DNA of 41,338 bases from positions 1 to 41,338 of IMG/VR virus record IMGVR_UViG_3300036850_000081. The stretch is one strand, 5' to 3'. Origin of the DNA: a virus. Below are positions 16,044 through 23,848 of this stretch, piece by piece. Positions within the stretch are counted from its first letter, which is position 1; every line of letters starts with the position of its first letter. A model generated the notes under the pieces. The model had not been told where the DNA came from and made no database searches. It worked only from the letters and a program-made list of their open reading frames with translations. Both the position numbers and the translations under genes were made by a program.

Positions 16044-17479
16044 CCCTTCCGGGCTCTGTCGTCGAGATCGTCGACGCGGCACCACCCGCCACCACGCTGA
16101 TCGACACCGGGACCGCGTTCGTGGTCGGCCTCTCCGAGCGGGGGGCGATCACCGGACAGCTCACCCCGGATGACGCGGTCCACTCGCTCGGCGAGTGGGT
16201 GGCAGCCTACGGTGACCGTCAGTCCTACAACGGCCTGGAGTACGACACCGTCGAGGCGTTCTTCGCCGACGGCGGCACCCGGCTGTTCTTCGCGCGCTAC
16301 GCCGGGCCCGCCGCGGTCAAGGCGTCGCGCGCGGTGCCGACGAGCTCGTCGAAGTTCACGGCCACCGCCGTGAGCGAGGGCGCGTGGGGCAACGACATCA
16401 CCGTCGCCGTCGCATCCGGCGTGATCACCGTCAGCGAGGACGGCGTGGTCAAGGAGACCAGCCCGGCGCTCGCCGATATCGCGGCCGCCCAGGCATGGGC
16501 GGCGGCCAGCAGCAGCCTGATCACCATCACACCGCTGACGACCGGGGCGCTCGCCGACTCCGCGGCGCTGGCGCTGCAGGGCGGCGCCGATGATCGCACG
16601 AACGCGACCGATACCGAGCGCACCGCCGCGCTGGCGCGCATGGGTCGTGACCTCGGGCCCGGCGTGGTGCTCATGCCCGGCGACAGCCGCGGCGCAGCGC
16701 ACACATTGCTGGCCACCCACGCCCGCGACAACAACCGCTTCGCCTACGGCGACGCTCCCGACTCTCCCACCGCCGCGACGGTCGCGGCTGCGGGCACCGC
16801 GGTGCGCACCCTCGGCCGCGAGCTCGCGCGTCACATCCAGCTGCTCGAGCCGTGGCTGACCGCGCCGGCATTGACTGCCGGGGGCGCGACCCGCACGATC
16901 CCGCCATCGGGGGTGCAGGCGGGGATGGCGGCACGCAACGACGCCGCCGGCAACCCCAACCGGGCGGTCGCCGGGCGCAACGGCGCCAGCCGCTTCGCCC
17001 TCGGGGTGAAGTACGCGCGGCTGGACTCCGAGCGCGAGACGCTCGCCGACGCCGGCGTGACCGTCATCCGCCTCAAGGACGGTCTGGTGCAGACCTACGA
17101 CGACGTCACCCCGGTCGATCCAGACGCCGACCCCGAGTGGCTGGGCGCAGCCGGCAACCGGCTGGTGATGCGCATCGTCGCCGACGCCTACGACATCGCC
17201 GACGCGCACATGTTCGGCTCGGTCGCGGGCCCCGTCGATCTGGCCGCGTTCGGGGGGGACCTCACCGGGATGCTGTTGCGCTGGTTCCAGGTCGGCGCGC
17301 TGTATTCCGCCGATGGCACCCCGGCGGGCGCGTTCCGCGTCGAAACTGGCGCTGCGGTGAATACGGCCGAGACTCTCGCCGCGCGGCAATTGAAGGCGGC
17401 GCTCGCGCTGAAGATCAGTCCCAACGCCCGTCAGGTGCTGATCGAGATCACCAACACTCCTGTCGAGTCGGCGGTCTAG
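16040..17479 (+). CDS. Contractile tail sheath protein
   Basis: 479 residues. The N-terminus (PGSVVEIVDAAPPAT, TGTAFVVGLSERG), an early FFADGGTRLFFARYAG segment, the EGAWGNDITV motif, ARMGRDLGPGVVLMPGD and the C-terminal AAFGGDLTGMLLRWF followed by NARQVLIEI are characteristic of phage sheath proteins. It assembles around the tube and contracts at infection, which fixes the contractile tail type. Length is typical. It is followed by the tube gene with an AGGAGG site. Confidence 0.93.
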   Translation: MTLPGSVVEIVDAAPPATTLIDTGTAFVVGLSERGAITGQLTPDDAVHSLGEWVAAYGDRQSYNGLEYDTVEAFFADGGTRLFFARYAGPAAVKASRAVPTSSSKFTATAVSEGAWGNDITVAVASGVITVSEDGVVKETSPALADIAAAQAWAAASSSLITITPLTTGALADSAALALQGGADDRTNATDTERTAALARMGRDLGPGVVLMPGDSRGAAHTLLATHARDNNRFAYGDAPDSPTAATVAAAGTAVRTLGRELARHIQLLEPWLTAPALTAGGATRTIPPSGVQAGMAARNDAAGNPNRAVAGRNGASRFALGVKYARLDSERETLADAGVTVIRLKDGLVQTYDDVTPVDPDADPEWLGAAGNRLVMRIVADAYDIADAHMFGSVAGPVDLAAFGGDLTGMLLRWFQVGALYSADGTPAGAFRVETGAAVNTAETLAARQLKAALALKISPNARQVLIEITNTPVESAV

Positions 17480-17488
17480 GAGGACCCG

Positions 17489-17893
17489 ATGCCCCGTAGA
17501 GACCTCGTTCGCACTACCGCGTCCGTCGACGGCGTGCCGCTTGGCGAGTTCCGCACGTTCACCGGTGGCGCGCTCACCAGCGCTGAGATCAAGTCGCCGC
17601 GCGGCGCCGGACAGGGCGAAGTCGCCCGCGGTGGCCGCCAGACCGTCGAGAACGTCACGATCGCCCGCGAGGACCAGGGGGAGGTCGACCTCAAGTGGCT
17701 GGCGTCCCGGCGGGGCCGCGGCCGGATGGTGGTCACCCGCCAGCCGCTCGACGACGATGGCAACCCGCGCGGCAAGGGCATCACCTACACGGGCATCCTG
17801 TTGCGTGTCGCACCCGGGGAGGGGGACACCGGCTCGGACACCGACCTCGACGAGTTCGAGCTGGAGTGCTCGACTGACAGCGTCATCGGATGA
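17489..17893 (+). CDS. Tail tube protein
   Basis: 134 residues from ATG 17489 with TAGGAGG upstream. A compact beta-rich protein: GVPLGEFRTFTGGALTSAEIK, VENVTIARE, RMVVTRQPLDDDGNPRGKGITYTGIL and a C-terminal DEFELECSTDSVI strand. The size, the GG-A-L-T-S style motif and its position directly after the sheath identify the inner tube (gp19-like). Confidence 0.85.
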   Translation: MPRRDLVRTTASVDGVPLGEFRTFTGGALTSAEIKSPRGAGQGEVARGGRQTVENVTIAREDQGEVDLKWLASRRGRGRMVVTRQPLDDDGNPRGKGITYTGILLRVAPGEGDTGSDTDLDEFELECSTDSVIG

Positions 17894-18366
17894 CCTTCCT
17901 CGACGAGCTGCGCGCCGTCCGCGACCAGGTCGTCAAGCACGCCACGCTTGAGGTCCCCGTCCCGCCGGGTGGCCGGCACGTCGTCAGGTTCCGGCCCCCG
18001 CAGGACCGCGACAAGCTCACCGCGGTTGTCGCCGCGTACCGAACGGTCGGGGCGATGTCCGCCGATCAGGAGCGCCAGCTCATCGTCGACTGCTGCGACG
18101 AGATCCTGCGGCGCGACGCGGACACCGGCGAGCTCGTCCCGGCGGAGGAGGGCGGGCCGCTGCGATTCGACGCCGGTGACGAGCGGTGGGGCGACGACGT
18201 GAAGACCGCCCGCGACTGCGTCGCCAAGCTGTACAACCTCGACACCCAGCCGCTCGCGCTCGCGGGGATCGCCGACGCGCTCGTCGACTGGCTGCAGGGC
18301 ATCGACTCCGAGATTGCCGCGAGGATCGAGGAGGCGGGAAAAGCCCAGAGCAACGGGCAACCCTGA
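17890..18366 (+). CDS. Tail assembly chaperone, short form (gpG-like)
   Basis: 158 residues, ATGA overlap with the tube gene. Mostly helical: TFLDELRAVRDQVVKHATLE, ERQLIVDCCDEILRR, DALVDWLQGIDSEIAARIEE. Its place between tube and tape measure is that of the chaperone pair which coats the tape measure during tail assembly. The slippery sequence at 18336-18342 lies near its 3' end, giving a second, longer product. Confidence 0.85.
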   Translation: MTFLDELRAVRDQVVKHATLEVPVPPGGRHVVRFRPPQDRDKLTAVVAAYRTVGAMSADQERQLIVDCCDEILRRDADTGELVPAEEGGPLRFDAGDERWGDDVKTARDCVAKLYNLDTQPLALAGIADALVDWLQGIDSEIAARIEEAGKAQSNGQP

Positions 18367-18515
18367 TCGACGCCGCCCGGCTGCAGATGCAGGGCATGGA
18401 CGGCATGAGGTTCCTCGGCGCCGACCCGTCTCGGCCAGCCGATGACGTCGAGCGCCTCGCGATGGTGCTGCTCAACAACCGGATCGTCGCGGAGCACAAA
18501 CGAGGGGAGGGGTGA
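17890..18515 (+). CDS. Tail assembly chaperone, -1 frameshift product (gpGT-like)
   Basis: Slippage at 18336-18342 would join residue 151 (Lys) of the short form to a 57-residue extension in the -1 frame beginning SPEQRATLIDAARLQMQG and ending RIVAEHKRGEG. The fusion is about 208 residues. The extension frame has no start codon in a sensible place but codes cleanly up to a TGA at 18513-18515 that overlaps the tape-measure ATG. The arrangement matches lambda G/GT and its many relatives. The ratio of the two forms cannot be judged from sequence. Confidence 0.85.
18336..18342 (+). promoter_or_regulatory. Slippery heptamer G GGA AAA for -1 frameshifting
   Basis: In the chaperone frame the codons are GCG GGA AAA GCC, so the heptamer GGGAAAA is in the correct X-XXY-YYZ phase. 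Slipping back one base opens exactly the downstream frame that ends at 18515. GGGAAAA and GGGAAAG are the classical sites in tailed phages. Confidence 0.9.
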
Positions 18516-20179
18516 TGGCCGGCGGCGCGACCGTGGGCGCAGACGGCGTCCTCATCAACATCCGCACCCGCGGCGGCCGTCAGGCCGCCAAGGAGACCGG
18601 GCTCGCCGAGAAGGGCATCCGCCAGATCGGTCGGGCCGCCGAGGCCAGCGGGCGCGGCCTCGACAAGCTCGGGCGTCGGATGATCTCGACGCCGTTCGGG
18701 TTCTTCGCCAACCAGGCCAAGTACGCCGCCTACAGCCTCGAGGCGATCGGCATCTACGCGGTCGGCGCCGGCCTGAAGTTCAACGCGTCGATGGAGTCCA
18801 ACGAGATGGCGTTCACGCACTTCCTCGGGAGTGCGCAGGCGGCGCGCAGCGAGCTGACCACCCTCTACAACCTCGCGAAGGTCACCCCGTTCGAGTTCGC
18901 TGACCTCACGCTGGCGACCCGCAAGTTCCTCGCGTTTGGGTTCACCGTGGAGCAGTCCAACGCGATGCTCAAGACGGTCGCCGACACCGCCAGCGGACTC
19001 GCGCTCGACCAGGGCGGCATCGACCGCATGGTCCTCGCGATCGGCCAGATCAAGTCGAAGGGCACCCTGCAGGCCCAGGACCTGCGCCAGCTACAGGAGC
19101 TCGGCGCCGTCGACATGGCCAAACTCGCCAAGGACCTTGGTGTTACTAGAGAGGAGCTCGGCGACATCGGCAAGCAGCACATCTCCTCGACGAAGGGGCT
19201 GCGCGCGCTCAAGAAGCAGTGGGACGACACGTTCGGCGGGATGAGCGCCAAGCAGGCCAAGACGTTCTCCGGTCAGCTGTCCACGCTGCGCGACAACGTC
19301 AACCAGATGCTCGGCGCGCTCACCGGGCCGCTGTTCAACAAGCTGCGCTCGCGGGTGTTCCCGGCGCTCAACGACACCGCCGAGTCGATCCAGCGCATCT
19401 TCAACCCGCGCAGCGCCAAGTACGGCAAGCTCGACCTGTCCGAGAAGATCGACCTCAGTCGCGACCGGATCCGCCAGAAGCTCGGCCCGCTCTGGGACGA
19501 GCTCGGCGACGCGATCAAGCGACTCAAGCTCGGAGACAAGCTGTCCGACGCGTTCGAGGCCGCCGCCCCGAAGCTGATGAGCGCAGCTGGCAAACTCGGC
19601 GCCGCGGCGGCCAAAGGGTTCTTCCTCGGCTGGTGGAACGCCGGCATCTACGGAAAGCTGTTCGGGCTCACCGTCCTCACCGCGTGGCTGGGCGGGTTCC
19701 GCGCGCTCGGTCGCCTCGCCGCCGCCGCCTTCCGGCGCGGGTGGCGAAGGCGAATCGGCAAGCTGCCGACCCCCACAGGGATTCCACCAATCGGGCCGGG
19801 CGGCGGGGGCGGCGGTGTGCCTACCCCGGTTCCCGCCAAGAAGGGGTGGCTCAAGCGCGCCGGCGGCTGGCTCAAGCGCGCCGGCGGCAGGGTCGTGCGC
19901 CTCGGCCCCAAGTTCCTGAAGTGGGGCGGACCCGCCGCGGTGGCCACCGCGGCCGCCGACTTCTTCCTGAACCCCGACGACGCCGGGCTGCCGCCCGAGG
20001 AGGAGCGCGAGCGGTTCCGACGAGCCTCCCGGGCGCGCACCCGCGGCGCACCGGGGCCCCGCGCCCACGCCGGCCGGGCGCGCGGCGACATCGTGATCCA
20101 CACGCACGTAAAGGTCCACGGCCGAGAGGTCGCGAAGGCCACCGACCGCGTCCACGCCGACCAGAAGGCGCGGAGGTAG
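18515..20179 (+). CDS. Tape measure protein
   Basis: 554 residues from ATG 18515 (a GTG 3 bases earlier is in frame). The GAGGGGAGGGG site and the overlap with the chaperone stop support this start. The N-terminal half shows the tape-measure pattern: NASMESNEMAFTHFLGSAQAA, LYNLAKVTPFEFADLTLATRKF, RMVLAIGQIKSKGTLQAQDLRQL and TFSGQLSTLRDNVNQML. The second half has amphipathic and glycine/alanine-rich segments and a basic C-terminus. The protein fills the tube and sets tail length; at this size the tail should be short. It carries a 21-bp tandem duplication near residue 445. Confidence 0.9.
   Translation: MAGGATVGADGVLINIRTRGGRQAAKETGLAEKGIRQIGRAAEASGRGLDKLGRRMISTPFGFFANQAKYAAYSLEAIGIYAVGAGLKFNASMESNEMAFTHFLGSAQAARSELTTLYNLAKVTPFEFADLTLATRKFLAFGFTVEQSNAMLKTVADTASGLALDQGGIDRMVLAIGQIKSKGTLQAQDLRQLQELGAVDMAKLAKDLGVTREELGDIGKQHISSTKGLRALKKQWDDTFGGMSAKQAKTFSGQLSTLRDNVNQMLGALTGPLFNKLRSRVFPALNDTAESIQRIFNPRSAKYGKLDLSEKIDLSRDRIRQKLGPLWDELGDAIKRLKLGDKLSDAFEAAAPKLMSAAGKLGAAAAKGFFLGWWNAGIYGKLFGLTVLTAWLGGFRALGRLAAAAFRRGWRRRIGKLPTPTGIPPIGPGGGGGGVPTPVPAKKGWLKRAGGWLKRAGGRVVRLGPKFLKWGGPAAVATAAADFFLNPDDAGLPPEEERERFRRASRARTRGAPGPRAHAGRARGDIVIHTHVKVHGREVAKATDRVHADQKARR
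19847..19888 (+). repeat. 21-bp perfect tandem duplication in the tape measure gene
   Basis: Bases 19847-19867 and 19868-19888 are identical and encode WLKRAGG twice. The frame is kept, so the protein is lengthened by seven residues. A third, diverged unit may follow (RVVRLG). Confidence 0.9.
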
Positions 20180-20183
20180 CGCG

Positions 20184-20930
20184 ATGCCACCGGTGACCGG
20201 CGCCGCGTTCGCCGCGGAAACCGTCGACCCCGGCTGGGCGAAGCTCACCGTCGCCGACGACCAGGCGCTCACCCTGATCTGCGAGCTCGGTGAACGCGCG
20301 CCGCTGGTCACGCAGGGCTACGGCGGCTGGGAGGAGGTCGACCGACCGGGCCGCACGTCGCTGACCGCGTGGCGGGGGTTCAAGCCCGTCGGGGTCAGCC
20401 TGCCGCTGATGATCGACAACTACGCCGAGGGCAAGAGCATCGAGGCGGCGCTGACCGTGCTCGAGGCGATGGCCGGCCGCGGCGAACACGAGCACCGCCG
20501 CGTCAGCGAGCCCCCACCGATCGTGGTGGACACCGCCGGCGTGATGCCCCACGACTACCACGCCAGCGAGGACAACCGCTGGGTGATCACCGACCTCGAG
20601 TTCGACGAGGAGAGCGTGATCGTCAACGACGTCTTCCACGAGGGACGCCGGTATGGCAACTGGACGCGCGCCGCGGTCACCGTCAGCCTGCTGCAGCACG
20701 TCACCGACGAGGGGCTCGCCGCGCAGACCGCTCACGCGCGCGAACGCATCCACGCCAAGACGCCCCGGGCGCGCAGCACCTACACCGCGAAGTCGGGGGA
20801 CACGCTCACGTCGATCGCGCGCGCCAAGCTCGGCGACGCCGGCCGCTGGCGGGAGCTCGCGACGCTCAACCCGAAGATCCGCGACCCGCGCCACCGGCTG
20901 ACCGCCGGCACGCACGTCCGGGTGCCGTAG
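20184..20930 (+). CDS. LysM-domain tail/baseplate protein
   Basis: 248 residues. Residues 1-190 are beta-rich (GGWEEVDRPGRTSLTAWRGF, RWVITDLEFDEESVIVND). The C-terminal 50 residues are a LysM module (YTAKSGDTLTSIARAKLGDAGRWRELATLNPKI, then HRLTAGTHVRVP). Proteins of this layout follow the tape measure in many contractile-tailed phages (gp53- or gpU/X-like) and link tube and hub, with LysM contacting the hub or peptidoglycan. Confidence 0.8.
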   Translation: MPPVTGAAFAAETVDPGWAKLTVADDQALTLICELGERAPLVTQGYGGWEEVDRPGRTSLTAWRGFKPVGVSLPLMIDNYAEGKSIEAALTVLEAMAGRGEHEHRRVSEPPPIVVDTAGVMPHDYHASEDNRWVITDLEFDEESVIVNDVFHEGRRYGNWTRAAVTVSLLQHVTDEGLAAQTAHARERIHAKTPRARSTYTAKSGDTLTSIARAKLGDAGRWRELATLNPKIRDPRHRLTAGTHVRVP

Positions 20931-22844
20931 ATGCCCGTCAGGGACGCCGCACCGGCCTGGTCGTTCGGCGCCCGGCTGCGCCAGGCGCAGGGCCACGCCG
21001 CCGAGCGTGGCGCCGGGATCGACCGGCTGTACCTCAACCCGGTCGCCCGCGGCATCCCCGGCGTCGACGTGCACGAGCGGATCGTCGCCGCCCGCGCCCG
21101 CATGACGATCGAGGGTGCCTCCACGCTCGAGGTGTCCGTGCACGACCCCGACTGGCTGATCGAGGCGTCCCAGCTGCTCGACATCGGCCACACCGGCCGG
21201 ATGCACGCCGTCGACGTGCGGCTGGACACGCTCGACTTCCGGCTCGTCAAGGCGTCCCGCCAGGACCCGTCCACACTCGAGCTGACCTTCGAGGACCGCG
21301 TCGTCGCGCTGCTGCGCCAGCACACCAAACCCAAGACCTGGAGGCGCGGCCTCTTCACTCGGGCCGAGGCGATCAAGGCGATGGTCGACGAGGTCAAGCT
21401 CCTCAAGATCCCGTTCTACAGCCCCGAGAGCAGCCGCCGCCAGCCGATCGCGACCCCCGACTACCCGGACGCCAAGCCGCCGCACGGCGACACCGGCTTC
21501 GACGACGGGGTCAAGCTGAAGATCAAGGGGCAGACGGCCGACGCGCAGCAGATGCGCGAGATGGCGACCGCCCTGACCGTCGCCGACCAGATGAACGCCG
21601 GGCCGCGTGCCCGACTGGCGATGCTCGTCGCCGGCATCGGCGAGTCCTCGTTCACCGCCATCCCGAACGCGGCGGGCAGCGGGTACGCCGGGGTGTTCCA
21701 GGCCCACCCGAAGAACATCCCGATGAAGGACACCGAGCAGCAGGCCCGCTACTTCCTCAAGGGCGGCAAGGGCTTCCAAGCCGGCGGGGCGATCAAGCTC
21801 GCCCGGGACGAGCCAAACATCAGCCCGGGGGCGATCGCGACCCGCGTCGAGGCGTCGGGGGAGAACCCCAGCTTCTACGACAAGTACCGCAAGGAAGCTG
21901 ATGCGATCCTCGCCGCCTGGAACAAGGGTGACGGCGCCGACACCGACACGGTGACCTACGCCAAGCAGTACCGGTTCATGCGCGGCTACCCCGACGGACC
22001 CAAGGGCGAGAACAGCTGGGACGCCATGACGCGGCTCGCCGAGCAGGTGCAGTGGCGGCTGTACACCGCCGCCAGCGTCGTGATCTTCGTCTCCGACGAC
22101 CTGCTCATTACCACCCCGGCGAGCCTCGTCCTGCACGACCCGCTCGGCGAGGGTCTCATCGACCGCCCGACGTACGACTGGGACCACGGAAAGCGCGTCG
22201 CCGAGATGGGGCTGCAGGTCCATGCGCGGCGCTGGGAGCTCGTCCCCGGCAGCATCGTCGCGCTGCTCGGCGATAAGTGGGGGCCGGTGAAGGGCCGGTG
22301 GATCGTCAAGGAGGTTGACCAGAACCTCCTCGACCCCACCGACTGCCAGGTGACGCTCACCAAGCCGGTCCCCGCGCTGAAGGAGCCCGCCCCGGACATC
22401 ACGACCCGCGACGAGGACGCGTCGTCGACGCGGAAGGTCAAGAGCAAGATCCCCGACGAGACCGTGGAGCGCGACGGCGCCGCCGGGATCGTCGACCGAT
22501 GCGCCGCGATCGCCAAGTCGTTCGGGACGTACGTGTCGTCCGCCTACCGCCCCGGGTCGATCACCACTTCGGGCAACGTGTCGGACCACTCCCAGAACAA
22601 CGCACACATGGCGGCGCGCGACATCGCCGTCAAGGGGATCGACGCGATCACCGGCCCGCCCTCCCCCAAGCTCGACGACGCCGTCGTGCGGATCGGGTGG
22701 GCATTCGGGCGCAACTACACGCTCGGCGAGACGATCGACGCCGACACGTTTCAGTGGCAGGGCTACCGCATCCAGATCATCTGGCGCACCCCGAAGTACG
22801 GCGGGCACATGGGCCACATCCACGTCGGCGCCCGGAAGGCCTGA
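20931..22844 (+). CDS. Baseplate hub with internal glycosidase-like and C-terminal M15-like domains
   Basis: 637 residues, starting right after the LysM gene. Residues 1-215 resemble a gpD/gp27-like hub (MTIEGASTLEVSVHDPDWLI, LTFEDRVVALLRQH). Residues about 225-340 are inserted and look like a lysozyme/transglycosylase-type domain (ARLAMLVAGIGESSF, GSGYAGVFQAHP, YDKYRKEADAILAAW). The hub fold resumes to about 505 (WELVPGSIVALLG, ILLD-like strand near VTLTKPVPAL). Residues 540-637 are an M15-type zinc peptidase-like module with SSAYRPGS, SDHSQNNAHMAARDI and GHMGHIHVG supplying His/Asp/His. It is therefore likely to puncture and degrade the cell wall at entry. Domain borders are estimates. Confidence 0.75.
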   Translation: MPVRDAAPAWSFGARLRQAQGHAAERGAGIDRLYLNPVARGIPGVDVHERIVAARARMTIEGASTLEVSVHDPDWLIEASQLLDIGHTGRMHAVDVRLDTLDFRLVKASRQDPSTLELTFEDRVVALLRQHTKPKTWRRGLFTRAEAIKAMVDEVKLLKIPFYSPESSRRQPIATPDYPDAKPPHGDTGFDDGVKLKIKGQTADAQQMREMATALTVADQMNAGPRARLAMLVAGIGESSFTAIPNAAGSGYAGVFQAHPKNIPMKDTEQQARYFLKGGKGFQAGGAIKLARDEPNISPGAIATRVEASGENPSFYDKYRKEADAILAAWNKGDGADTDTVTYAKQYRFMRGYPDGPKGENSWDAMTRLAEQVQWRLYTAASVVIFVSDDLLITTPASLVLHDPLGEGLIDRPTYDWDHGKRVAEMGLQVHARRWELVPGSIVALLGDKWGPVKGRWIVKEVDQNLLDPTDCQVTLTKPVPALKEPAPDITTRDEDASSTRKVKSKIPDETVERDGAAGIVDRCAAIAKSFGTYVSSAYRPGSITTSGNVSDHSQNNAHMAARDIAVKGIDAITGPPSPKLDDAVVRIGWAFGRNYTLGETIDADTFQWQGYRIQIIWRTPKYGGHMGHIHVGARKA

Positions 22845-22847
22845 CCG

Positions 22848-23057
22848 ATGGTTCGGCTGCTGGAGGGGTACGTCGCGAGCGACCCCGTCGATGGGCTGGT
22901 CGACGTGACGATCCCCGCCTTCGACGACGACGAGCAGGAGTTCAGCGAGTGCGTGTACATGCCGCGCGGCGCGCTCGAGCCGACGGCAGGCGTGCGCTGC
23001 CTGGTGGCGTTCGACGAGCAGGGCGGCGCCTGGGTCGTCGCCTGGCAACCCGACTGA
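22848..23057 (+). CDS. Small OB-fold-like baseplate protein
   Basis: 69 residues. GYVASDPVDGLVDVTIPAFD and LEPTAGVRCLVAFDEQGGAWVVAW give a five-stranded barrel-like pattern, as in gpV or gp5 OB domains where TxGxxVxVxFxxxGxxWVVxW is typical. It sits between hub and gp25-like wedge, where the spike or its adaptor is expected. It lacks a spike helix, so it may only be the adaptor. Confidence 0.6.
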   Translation: MVRLLEGYVASDPVDGLVDVTIPAFDDDEQEFSECVYMPRGALEPTAGVRCLVAFDEQGGAWVVAWQPD

Positions 23058-23070
23058 GGAGGACGAGCCC

Positions 23071-23379
23071 ATGGCCGACCTGCCGCATATGGCGTGGCCG
23101 TTCCGCCTGGGCGCGGTCGTCGAGCAGGACTCCGCCGAGGAGCTCCGCGGGTCCGCGGCGGTGATCGCGTGCACACCGCGCGGTCTGCGCAACGACAACC
23201 CCGGATTCGGCGTGACCTCCCCGCTGTTCGAGCAGCGCCCGATCGACGTGGACCGGATGGCCGCCGAGATCCGGCAGTCCGACCCGCGGCTGTCGCCCAC
23301 CGTGGACGAGGTCCTCGACCTCCTCAACGCGACGAGGGCCACGATCCGCGTCGACGTCAGCGGGGCGCGGCGTGCCTGA
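23071..23379 (+). CDS. Baseplate wedge protein, gp25/gpW-like
   Basis: 102 residues; GAGGAGGA lies before ATG 23071. AWPFRLG, EELRGSAAVIACTPRGLRNDNPGFGVTSPLFEQ and the C-terminal ATIRVDVSG follow the gp25 pattern (an initial F-G-basic patch, a helix, R-x-N-P-x-F-G and an F-x-P-like segment). It nucleates the inner baseplate and the sheath. The following HNH frame overlaps its last 8 bases. Confidence 0.85.
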   Translation: MADLPHMAWPFRLGAVVEQDSAEELRGSAAVIACTPRGLRNDNPGFGVTSPLFEQRPIDVDRMAAEIRQSDPRLSPTVDEVLDLLNATRATIRVDVSGARRA

Positions 23380-23842
23380 CCTTGCGAAGCGGCTGTGGCG
23401 GCGGGTCGACCGCCGATCGCAAGACGAGTGCTGGCCGTGGACCGGATCGCTCAACCCCGAGCGGTTACGGGCAGATCCGCACCGGAGGCCGGGGCGCGCC
23501 CCGGATCAATGCCCACCGCCTCGCCTACATCATCGGCGTGGGGGCGATTCCAGACGGGCTGCTCGTCTGCCATCGCTGCGACAACCGTACCTGCTGCAAT
23601 CCGGCGCACCTGTTCCTCGGCACCCACAAGGAGAACACCGCCGACATGCTCGACAAGGGCCGCCATCGCGGCGGCCCGCCGTGCGGCGAGCGGAACCACA
23701 AGGCCAAGCTCACGGACGCACAGCGAGCGGACCTCGTGCAGTCCTACCGCTGCGGCGAAAGCCGGGGCTCGCTGGCGCGTCGATACGGCATCGCGTGGGC
23801 ATATCCGTCAACGACATCGTCCGGCGCGCGGAAGGGCGGTGA
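23372..23842 (+). pseudogene. HNH homing endonuclease gene with two frame breaks
   Basis: GTG 23372 gives VPDLAKRLWRRVDRRSQDE and WPWTGSLNP. At about 23459 the coding signal jumps one frame (one base too many) to SGYGQIRTGGRGAPRINAHR, then IPDGLLVCHRCDNRTCCNPA and HLFLGTHKENTADMLDKG. This is a textbook HNH_3 core with the CHxCDN, NPxHL and GTxxEN motifs. At about 23795 it returns to the first frame (one base too few) for VNDIVRRAEGR and a TGA. Read with both corrections it is about 156 residues with an intact catalytic core and a C-terminal LTDAQRADLVQSY type DNA-binding part. Either the gene has decayed or the assembly has two indels. It lies between two essential baseplate genes, as mobile endonucleases often do. 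Confidence 0.8.
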
Positions 23843-23848
23843 TCGGCC

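Noticed and set aside
19872-23342. A 1,156-codon open frame on the minus strand
   Set aside because: It is fully antisense to tape measure, LysM, hub, OB-fold and gp25-like genes that have clear family features. Its composition is Arg/Asp/Val/Gly-rich as expected from GC-rich codon bias, and there is no motif or ribosome site.
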